From an uncultured Deinococcales bacterium (lineage in GTDB: Bacteria > Deinococcota > Deinococci > Deinococcales > Trueperaceae): 7,084 nt of DNA. Shown piece after piece: positions 1 through 4,778 of this stretch. Position 1 is the stretch's first letter. Every line of letters starts with the position of its first letter. The translations under genes were made by a program, and so were the position numbers. Below the pieces are notes generated by a model. It saw only the letters and a program-made list of their open reading frames with translations. It was not told where the DNA came from and did not search any database. The DNA lies in contig CALGZD010000291.1 in assembly GCA_937934635.1 (NCBI GenBank), forward strand, positions 1 to 7,084, read 5' to 3'.

Positions 1-167
1 CCTGCAAACTTTGGACCATACCAAGAGGCAGTGCCTTGAATTGTAAAGCCCAAAGCATTTTCAGTTGCATTACTACTCTGGATACATTGTATAAATAGTA
101 GACAAAATAGTATTAGTAATAGCTGCGTTGATAGTCTGATGTGTTTATTTGATAAATGCTGATACAT
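1..167 (-). CDS. RlpA-family septal ring / lytic transglycosylase-like exported protein, N-terminus only
   Basis: The reading frame is open from an ATG at 167 down to the window edge, giving 55 residues, so the C-terminal part is missing. The start MYQHLSNKHIRLSTQ is followed by a hydrophobic stretch, LLLILFCLLFI (about residues 17-27), which looks like a signal peptide. A Cys at residue 28 (FIQC) is a poor lipobox, so cleavage after SSNA near residue 35 is as likely as lipidation. The last residues, GTASWYGPKFAG, match the opening of the double-psi beta-barrel domain of RlpA proteins (typically G-x-A-S-x-Y-G-x-x-F-x-G). Known RlpA proteins are envelope proteins that bind or cleave denuded peptidoglycan at division sites. 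Activity cannot be judged because the catalytic residues lie outside the window. The SD before the ATG is weak. An in-frame GTG lies about 40 bases upstream, but the ATG places the signal peptide better. The gene is divergent from the oxidoreductase at 427. Confidence 0.75.
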   Translation of the reverse strand, partial: MYQHLSNKHIRLSTQLLLILFCLLFIQCIQSSNATENALGFTIQGTASWYGPKFA

Positions 168-236
168 GCTGCCCGATATAGTTTGTTTCGTTGTTAACTC
201 TTTAAAATGCACTCGTTTGTATAGTGATTAAAGGTG

Positions 237-242
237 ATTATA
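237..242 (-). promoter_or_regulatory. Possible -10 box for the RlpA-like gene
   Basis: On the minus strand this reads TATAAT, a perfect -10 hexamer, about 70 bases upstream of the ATG at 167. The -35 region at the right distance (about 260-266, TCAAAG or GTCAAA) is poor. The call rests on the -10 and its position only. Two close copies of GTGATTA (225-241) overlap it on the plus strand. The rest of the 259-bp divergent spacer 168-426 shows no other clear signal apart from the plus-strand promoter candidate. Confidence 0.3.
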
Positions 243-350
243 GGGTCTGCACTTTTACACTTTGACGATTATTTAACACGCCCATTTAAATGCTAACGCT
301 GAATCTATAGAACATTGCGAGTCTCATGAAAGTAGCAATCAAAGCATAGT

Positions 351-379
351 TTTTCGTTAATATATTGTTTTTCTATAAT
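351..379 (+). promoter_or_regulatory. Candidate sigma-70 promoter for the quinone-reductase-like gene
   Basis: A perfect TATAAT lies at 374-379, and a weak T-rich -35 (TTTTCG) lies 17 bases upstream. The predicted transcript would start near 386, leaving a leader of about 40 bases. A second TATAAA at 392-397 lacks a good -35. GGAG at 415-418, eight bases before the ATG at 427, is a clear SD site and fixes that start. An alternative TTGACG (262-267) with TTTAAA 17 bases downstream would give a much longer leader. Confidence 0.4.
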
Positions 380-426
380 TTCTCAATATGATATAAATGT
401 AAAAACTATATATCGGAGAAAAATAC

Positions 427-1398
427 ATGAAAGCAATCGTTTGTAAAGAATGGGCTAAACCAGAAGCCTTAAGTTATGAAGACCTGCCTGATTTAGAAGC
501 TGGTGATGGCGAAGTAGTAATTGCAGTCAAGGCTTGTGGCGTCAACTTTGCTGATGCGCTAATGGTGCAAGGTCTGTACCAAGTCAAACCTCCGCTACCC
601 TTTACCCCAGGCTTTGAAGTGGCTGGTGATATTCTTGCGGTTGGGGAGGGTGTAGCACTAAAGGTAGGACAACGTGTTGCTACAGTACTCGACTACGGTG
701 CTTTCGCAGAACAGGTTTGCGTGCCAGCACTTGGTGTGATGCCTATACCAAATAGCATGAGTTATCAGGAAGCAGCAGCTTTTGCGATTGCCTATGGTAC
801 GGCTGAAGTTGCTTTGGCACATCGAGGGCAGTTGCAGGCAGGTGAGACTGTCTTAGTACATGGTGCTTCTGGTGGAGTGGGTTTAGCTACAGTAGAAATA
901 GCTAAGGCGATGGGTGCAACAGTAATAGCTACTGCTAGTACAGCAGAGAAGCTCGAGCTCGCCCAATCCCACGGTGCAGATCATCTGATTAACTATCAAG
1001 AAGAAGACTTCGTTGCCAAAGTGAAAGACATAACTGCGGGTAAAGGTGCTGATGTCATCCTTGACCCCGTCGGTGGAGATGTTTTTGATAAATCCCTGCG
1101 TTGTATAGCATGGGAAGGGCGTTTGCTGGTCATTGGCTTTGCCAGTGGACGCATACCTGAAGCACCTGCAAATCTTACATTGGTAAAAAATTGCAGTGTG
1201 GTTGGTGTGTTTTGGGGTGCATATATGAAACACAACCCTAAAGTGATTACAGCTTCCTTGCAAAGATTAATGCAATGGCATGATGAGGGTAAAATCAAAC
1301 CTCATATTTCAGAAGTATTTAAACTTGAAGATACTGCTGTGGCGCTCAATAAAATGCTAGGGCGTGCCGTGACGGGTAAGGTCGTGCTCGAGCCTTAA
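427..1398 (+). CDS. NADPH:quinone oxidoreductase-like enzyme, zinc-free MDR family
   Basis: This is a complete 323-residue medium-chain dehydrogenase/reductase of the quinone oxidoreductase branch. Residues 1-120 form the GroES-like domain, with the family pattern KACGVNFADALMVQGLY near 35-51 and PFTPGFEVAG at 58-67. The Rossmann domain carries the nucleotide-binding loop HGASGGVG at 145-152 and an ATASTAEKLELAQSHGAD stretch typical of the second beta strand. DPVGGDVFD (213-221) is another family hallmark. The catalytic zinc ligands and the structural four-Cys lobe of classical alcohol dehydrogenases are absent, as expected for this branch. Relatives reduce quinones, enals or other activated alkenes with NADPH in the cytoplasm. 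The true substrate cannot be read here, and relatives acting on acyl-CoA or crotonyl substrates are possible. A GGAG SD eight bases upstream supports the start. The gene is monocistronic, with a convergent gene-poor interval after it. Confidence 0.9.
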   Translation: MKAIVCKEWAKPEALSYEDLPDLEAGDGEVVIAVKACGVNFADALMVQGLYQVKPPLPFTPGFEVAGDILAVGEGVALKVGQRVATVLDYGAFAEQVCVPALGVMPIPNSMSYQEAAAFAIAYGTAEVALAHRGQLQAGETVLVHGASGGVGLATVEIAKAMGATVIATASTAEKLELAQSHGADHLINYQEEDFVAKVKDITAGKGADVILDPVGGDVFDKSLRCIAWEGRLLVIGFASGRIPEAPANLTLVKNCSVVGVFWGAYMKHNPKVITASLQRLMQWHDEGKIKPHISEVFKLEDTAVALNKMLGRAVTGKVVLEP

Positions 1399-1426
1399 AG
1401 CACATCTCATCAAAAACCATAAAACC

Positions 1427-1510
1427 AAAAAAAAGCCCACAACCGAATCATGTAGGCTTTAATTAGTTTCCCGCCGCTAGTTGTAGGAGCTAGCATTTGT
1501 TTTAACATTC
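1427..1510 (-). ncRNA. Candidate small RNA with terminator (R2 copy a)
   Basis: Read on the minus strand, this segment has a 5-bp hairpin GCTAG / CTAGC (1490-1494 with 1476-1480) whose loop contains CTCCTAC. A single-stranded linker GGCGGGAAACTAATT follows, and then a terminator hairpin (1432-1460) running into eight Ts. The order of C-rich loop, linker and intrinsic terminator is common in bacterial small RNAs, and CUCCU in a loop could pair with SD sequences. A related sequence recurs at 2043-2184 with matching blocks at both ends, so it may belong to a repeat family. The 5' end and promoter are not clear. An alternative is that it is only the 3' terminator region of the oxidoreductase transcript with chance hairpins. 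Confidence 0.35.
1432..1460. terminator. Hairpin terminator, stronger on the minus strand
   Basis: AAAGCC (1432-1437) pairs with GGCTTT (1455-1460). After one C/A mismatch, ACA (1439-1441) pairs with TGT (1451-1453), leaving a nine-base loop. On the minus strand the stem is followed by eight consecutive Ts (1434-1427), a textbook intrinsic terminator. On the plus strand only TTTAATTAGTTT follows. It can therefore end the oxidoreductase transcript only weakly, and seems built to stop a minus-strand transcript coming from the gene-less interval. Confidence 0.6.
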
Positions 1511-1824
1511 CCCGATGCCCCCCACGGACTGTAGTAAATAGTACATAGTAATTGTTAATGAAACGTAGCTAATTCCTTTCGTGAAGTGAAAGATATCTGT
1601 GAAAAAGATATGTGAACTAAGAAGACAGCGTAATTTATAGGTTTTATGATGTTTGAGCACATCTTCAAAACACATGTGACACAATTTAGCTGTTTTGCGT
1701 GCAAGACAGCCCATACCTCATTAGCTTTAAAAGATTAAGACAATTGTGAGAATTATGCTTACTTCACAAGCATCCGTTGAAAAACTAATTTCTTTCAGGA
1801 AAGCCCTATTAGAAGACAAAAAGG

Positions 1825-1902
1825 AAACCCCGTGAGGGCTCACGGGGTCTTTAGGGAGGAGATGGTAGAAGGTTTTTCTACGCGTTTAGCTTAACGCTAA
1901 AC
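1825..1902 (+). repeat. R1 structured repeat, copy 1
   Basis: The modules in order are as follows. Hairpin A pairs ACCCCGTG with CACGGGGT around the loop AGGGCT (1827-1848). The linker is TTAGGGAGGAGATG (1851-1864). Hairpin B pairs GTAGAA with TTCTAC around the five-base loop GGTTT (1865-1881). Hairpin C pairs GTTTAGC (1884-1890) with GCTAAAC (1896-1902). The linker and the left half of hairpin B are identical in all three copies. Relative to copies 2 and 3, one base is missing and it falls in the hairpin B loop, so the stem is untouched. A reading frame from the linker ATG would be frameshifted by this change, giving MVEGFSTRLA before a stop. Confidence 0.8.
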
Positions 1903-1967
1903 TCAAGATTAAGATTATATTAATAACTCTTACAAAAAACTTACAAATTTAACATAAATAGGGGATT

Positions 1968-2031
1968 TGAACCCCATGTGGGGTACATGGGGTTTCTTAG
2001 GGAGGAGATGGTAGAAGGTTTCTTCTACTAA
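1968..2031 (+). repeat. R1 structured repeat, copy 2
   Basis: Hairpin A here pairs AACCCCATGT (1970-1979) with ACATGGGGTT (1985-1994). Compared with copies 1 and 3, a G-C pair has become A-T on both sides of the stem, a compensatory change. The linker TTAGGGAGGAGATG (1997-2010) and hairpin B, GTAGAA / TTCTAC with loop GGTTTC (2011-2028), are conserved. Hairpin C is absent; the sequence runs instead into a relative of the R2 element at 2043. The GGGG at 1961-1964 could compete with the right arm for the CCCC of hairpin A. Confidence 0.8.
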
Positions 2032-2042
2032 CGTAGTCACAA

Positions 2043-2184
2043 GTAGGCTTTAATTCCCACCTGCAACTATTAATGATTAACTTAACAAATAATTTTAAGT
2101 AATGCAAGTTTAACGTTTAAAATACTAAAAATACGGTTTTAAAGCCTATGAGCACTCACAACGCTAGCATTCGTTTTATATTCG
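2043..2184 (-). repeat. Disrupted relative of the R2 small-RNA element (copy b)
   Basis: Two blocks of the element at 1427-1510 recur here in the same order and orientation. GTAGGCTTTAATT (2043-2055) is identical to 1452-1464. GCTAGCATTCGTTTTA (2163-2178) matches 1489-1504 with one change and continues into a similar ATTC. In copy a the blocks are 24 bases apart; here they are 107 bases apart, separated by very AT-rich sequence. The terminator stem partner is missing. A 10-bp inverted repeat, TAGGCTTTAA (2044-2053) with TTAAAGCCTA (2139-2148), brackets most of the extra DNA. It reads as a broken or interrupted copy. Confidence 0.5.
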
Positions 2185-2303
2185 ACTAAAATAACGATAT
2201 TCACGAACACGCTTTTCTGAAAAGAATTAAGTTTGTTTTAATAAATGAGAAGCCTTGCCCTAAGCAGAAACTATTTGAGAGGGCATTTGTTGATAATTCA
2301 GAA

Positions 2304-2387
2304 GGTTTCCGATTTCGTGTGTATTATTTTAAGACAAACTGATTAAATCAAGGATTACACAAGTCGATACACGAAATCTGGTAAACC
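2304..2387. repeat. Long imperfect inverted repeat
   Basis: The left arm GGTTTCCGATTTCGTGT (2304-2320) is complementary to the right arm 2369-2387 (ACACGAAATC, TGGT, AAACC) over 17 base pairs with two single-base bulges. The 10-bp core GATTTCGTGT / ACACGAAATC is perfect. The 48-base spacer holds a smaller potential hairpin, TGATT / AATCA. There is no T tract, so it is not a simple terminator. It could be the fold of an RNA or a relic of a foldback element; no target-site duplication is evident. Confidence 0.55.
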
Positions 2388-2945
2388 GTCATAATTCTAG
2401 GTAGATTACTAACAAGCTTGAGGCAAAATTGAAATCCTCAACTAGAAAAGATGGACATATTGTTTTTGGGTAATACGTATTTAGAACCAAAAGACTAAGA
2501 ACTCTAGCAGCGATAAACTGAAGTCACATGGTGCAATATAATCCAAGACAAAGAGTCCCAAATAGCAGTATTAAGATGCGACCCAAGTATGAAGTATAGG
2601 TGCATCACAGAGCCAAAAAGCTTGCACAACCCTTATCCTGTATTTTGAATATTTACAGCAGTTGCAAAAAGGATTCCATCAGCTAGAAAAATTTTCGACC
2701 TACCGTTTAAGGCATAGCAAGCTCAAACTATATACTAATACTAAACTGAAAGAAAAAAGTCATAATCAATCAGCAGAAAAAGTTGCCTTTAGAACCGAAG
2801 GGCACACAAATTACGAAACTTTGCTATGTTTGTGACTATGACATCCATGATTCACTTCGGTATAATACTAAATCACTAGTGCTGGTATTAATAATGCGAA
2901 TGCCATTAATTGTTGTAGGGTTTGCTCGTATTGTCTTTACAAAAG

Positions 2946-3029
2946 GGAACCCCGTGTGGGGGGCACGGGGTTTTTAGGGAGGAGATGGTAGAAGGTTTCT
3001 TCTACCCCGTTTAGCGTCTACAGCTAAAC
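2946..3029 (+). repeat. R1 structured repeat, copy 3 (most complete)
   Basis: Hairpin A pairs AACCCCGTG (2948-2956) with CACGGGGTT (2964-2972) around a G-rich loop and runs into five Ts (2971-2975), so it looks like an intrinsic terminator on the plus strand. The linker TTAGGGAGGAGATG is at 2974-2987. Hairpin B (GTAGAA, loop GGTTTC, TTCTAC) spans 2988-3005. Hairpin C pairs GTTTAGC (3009-3015) with GCTAAAC (3023-3029). The flanks before hairpin A also resemble copy 1 (ACAAAA then GG then AACCCC). From the linker ATG a frame reads MVEGFFYPV then TAG, but the SD-like GGAGG is only two bases from that ATG, which is too close for normal initiation. Confidence 0.8.
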
Positions 3030-3267
3030 TGAGGTAATATTATCTATCAAACCATCACAGAATGCTTACTTTCTCATGTAAAATTTCCCTCTTTTTAGGC
3101 ATTATCTCATAGCATTAAAGTATCATTAAGATGTGCTTACTTTAAGCTTTATCGCTAAAATAAATTTTATTAGATATTTTATGCTAGTACTCCTGTTTCT
3201 GCATATACCTGTAGCATACAAAGAACAGTGAACAAAGCTATTTTAAAGGTCGTACAAGAGTCTTCAT

Positions 3268-4128
3268 TTATGAAGCATCTGTCTCAATAGGTGCATTGTC
3301 TTGACTACTCCATTCACTCCAACTACCTATATATAAACGAACATTTTCATGTATGCCTGCTTCAGCCAAAGCAATAATATTGTGGTTTGCACTAACACCA
3401 GAGCCACAATAGACAATGATTTCATCTTTAGCTTCCACAAAGGGCTTGTAATCTGCTTGTAATTCAGGCACTGATTTATAGTGATTGTCTTTTAAATTAT
3501 TTTGAAAAGGAATGTTTTTTGCACCTGGAATATGACCTGCGAGTTTATCAAGGGGTTCGACCTCACCCCGGTAACGTTGAGCGGCTCGAGCATCAATCAG
3601 TACCACCTTATCGTCTTGATACTTTTCTTTTAGCTCATCTATACCAATTGTCATATGGTTCTGAATCCGAGCCTTAAAATCTCCAACAGGTTTTTGTGTA
3701 ATATCTTGACTCAACTCATACCCCGCAGCAAGCCATGCATCTAAACCGCCATTCAAGACACGAACATTATCATGCCCTAAATACTTCAACATCCACCAAA
3801 GACGCCCTGCAAAAACTGCGTTGGATTGATCATAAACAATAACTTCACTTGAACTATTCAAACCAAGTTGTCGCAGTTTTGCTTCAAAAGTCTCTAGGTT
3901 TGCTAAGGGGTGACGTCCACCTTTACCATTTGCTTGTGCTGGAGAAGATAAGTCTTTATCTAAATCCAGAAACTGGGCACTTGCTATGTGCCCTTCTAAA
4001 TAATCTGCATAGCCCTTATGCACTTCTTTTAGGGAAAAGCGTGTGTCAAAAATGCAAAGCTGTCCAGCACTTGCTTCCTGTAATAGCTTCTGATGAAGCT
4101 CAGCAGCAGATATTAAGTTTGATGTCAT
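3268..4128 (-). CDS. sseA: 3-mercaptopyruvate sulfurtransferase-like protein (two rhodanese domains)
   Basis: A 286-residue protein from the ATG at 4128; SseA proteins are about 280 residues. The N-terminal rhodanese domain (about 1-140) is the inactive, substrate-shaping half, with EGHIASAQFLDLD at 45-57 and VYDQSNAVFAGRLWWML at 98-114. The C-terminal domain (about 155-280) carries AGHIPGAKNIPF (197-208) and the active loop CGSGVSA at 241-247, with Cys241 the sulfur-accepting cysteine. The CGSGV(S/T)A loop marks mercaptopyruvate sulfurtransferases, whereas thiosulfate rhodaneses have a CRKGVT-like loop. The tail GSWSEWSSQDNAPIE is also SseA-like. The reaction moves sulfur from 3-mercaptopyruvate to cyanide or thiol acceptors in the cytoplasm. 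A GTG at 4143, five codons upstream and behind AAGG, is an alternative start; the ATG has AGG seven bases upstream. The gene lies 114 bp downstream of the GNAT gene on the same strand with no clear terminator between, so co-transcription is possible. Confidence 0.9.
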   Translation of the reverse strand: MTSNLISAAELHQKLLQEASAGQLCIFDTRFSLKEVHKGYADYLEGHIASAQFLDLDKDLSSPAQANGKGGRHPLANLETFEAKLRQLGLNSSSEVIVYDQSNAVFAGRLWWMLKYLGHDNVRVLNGGLDAWLAAGYELSQDITQKPVGDFKARIQNHMTIGIDELKEKYQDDKVVLIDARAAQRYRGEVEPLDKLAGHIPGAKNIPFQNNLKDNHYKSVPELQADYKPFVEAKDEIIVYCGSGVSANHNIIALAEAGIHENVRLYIGSWSEWSSQDNAPIETDAS

Positions 4129-4190
4129 GGTTAAGCCTATCACGCAGCCTTAGTTAAGATATAGATTTAAAGGCATACAAGGATAGGGTT

Positions 4191-4221
4191 TATCTCAAAC
4201 TAACGGTGTATCTCAAACTAA
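4191..4221. repeat. 13-bp direct repeat upstream of the sulfurtransferase
   Basis: TATCTCAAACTAA occurs exactly at 4191-4203 and 4209-4221, a period of 18 bases, in the 114-bp gap between the GNAT stop and the sulfurtransferase start. Each copy reads TTAGTTTGAGATA on the minus strand. The position 65-95 bp upstream of the sulfurtransferase start would suit an activator site, but a simple local duplication explains it equally well. Confidence 0.6.
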
Positions 4222-4242
4222 GAAGGAAAGTAGCTACCTTTT

Positions 4243-4668
4243 TCAAAAGAGCTTTTTCATAAACCACCGATGATGTTCAGGTGGAAATTGCGTTGCAGTA
4301 TTACTGAGTTGCCCAAAGCTTTCATACCCCAAAGTTTTATAAAATTCCATTGCCTTAGCATTGGATGTGTCTAACCATGCACCATGACAGCCAAATGTTT
4401 TTGCTTTCTCTTCAATCAGTTGCATTAGTTTTGTACCTAGGCCTTGTCTTTGATAGCTATCTGAAACCCAAAGCAGTTTTACCAGTAACCAGCCATATGA
4501 GCTGCTACCACTGACACCAGCAACAAGAGTTCCTTCTGTATCTTTTACAGATAGGGTAAGGCTTTTATTTTCAGATTGAGTTTGCAAGTTTTTTAGGGAG
4601 TGGAGTAAGTTGAGCTCGAGCTCCTCAACACTTCCAATATCATTTTCAATTATCTTGATTCCATCCAT
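4243..4668 (-). CDS. GNAT-family N-acetyltransferase
   Basis: A 141-residue single-domain protein from the ATG at 4668, chosen because GAGG sits six bases upstream. The frame extends to another ATG at 4752, but that adds a poorly conserved hydrophobic stretch and would overlap the predicted promoter. The acetyl-CoA binding motif A is LLWVSDSYQRQGLGTKLMQ at about 65-83, with the pyrophosphate loop Q73-R-Q-G-L-G-T79. Motif B follows as AWLDTSNAKAMEFYKTLGYESFG (97-119), where NAKAMEFYKTLGY is the usual GNAT helix-turn with a Tyr. GNAT enzymes transfer acetyl from acetyl-CoA to amines on small molecules or proteins. The acceptor cannot be read from this sequence. The gene is divergent from the HDAC-family deacetylase across 110 bp, and the sulfurtransferase follows on the same strand. 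Confidence 0.85.
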   Translation of the reverse strand: MDGIKIIENDIGSVEELELNLLHSLKNLQTQSENKSLTLSVKDTEGTLVAGVSGSSSYGWLLVKLLWVSDSYQRQGLGTKLMQLIEEKAKTFGCHGAWLDTSNAKAMEFYKTLGYESFGQLSNTATQFPPEHHRWFMKKLF

Positions 4669-4724
4669 TTCAAACCTCAATTTTTTTCTACTTATTTCTA
4701 GCAACATACAGAATAGCGTCACAC

Positions 4725-4752
4725 TATATAATGCACCTATTAACAAGCACAA
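4725..4752 (-). promoter_or_regulatory. Candidate promoter for the GNAT gene
   Basis: On the minus strand, TTGTGC (4752-4747) and TATATA (4730-4725) are separated by 16 bases, a fair sigma-70 promoter. The transcript would start near 4717, leaving about 48 bases before the ATG at 4668. The -10 overlaps the plus-strand TATAAT used by the deacetylase gene, so the two divergent promoters probably compete for or share regulation. Confidence 0.45.
4727..4732 (+). promoter_or_regulatory. -10 box for the HDAC-family gene
   Basis: A perfect TATAAT lies 46 bases before the ATG at 4779. The -35 region at 17 bases (ACATAC, 4704-4709) is poor, so an activator may be needed. AAGG at about 4766-4769, nine bases before the ATG, serves as the SD site. 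Confidence 0.4.
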
Positions 4753-4778
4753 TCTGCTAGACAGAAAGGTAAATCAAT

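Larger units (their letters stand above)
1399..3267. other. 1.87-kb convergent intergenic interval without a credible gene
   Basis: The interval lies between the 3' end of the oxidoreductase (+) and the 3' end of the sulfurtransferase (-), so no flanking promoter is needed here. The open frames inside it are short (at most about 70 codons), lack sensible SD spacing and show no recognisable motif. What can be supported is structured non-coding DNA: a minus-strand candidate small RNA (1427-1510), three R1 repeats (1825-1902, 1968-2031, 2946-3029), a disrupted relative of the small RNA (2043-2184) and an inverted repeat (2304-2387). About 750 bp (2190-2940) are otherwise featureless to me and could be a long-decayed gene. 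Stretches near 2530-2650 stay open for some 40 codons but match nothing I know. Confidence 0.75.

Noticed and set aside
1502..1714. 70-codon minus-strand frame starting MGCLARKTAKLCHMC
   Set aside because: GAGGT is only one base from the ATG, no motif is recognisable, and the frame runs into the candidate small-RNA region.
1961..1975. Possible tRNA on the minus strand because of a T-arm-like sequence
   Set aside because: No acceptor stem, D-arm, anticodon arm or CCA end can be built around it; it is only a 15-base arm.
2783..2977. 64-codon plus-strand frame with a TTG start
   Set aside because: It has no SD site and its end runs through hairpin A of R1 copy 3, so the C-terminus is repeat-derived.
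1399..3267. Integron cassette array or CRISPR array
   Set aside because: The three R1 copies are irregularly spaced (about 140 and 980 bp), no attC core sites or integrase are visible, and there are no regular spacers.
4669..4752. Longer N-terminus for the GNAT protein (start at 4752)
   Set aside because: The ATG at 4668 has a strong GAGG at six bases, and the extension would overlap the predicted promoter and lies outside the usual GNAT domain.
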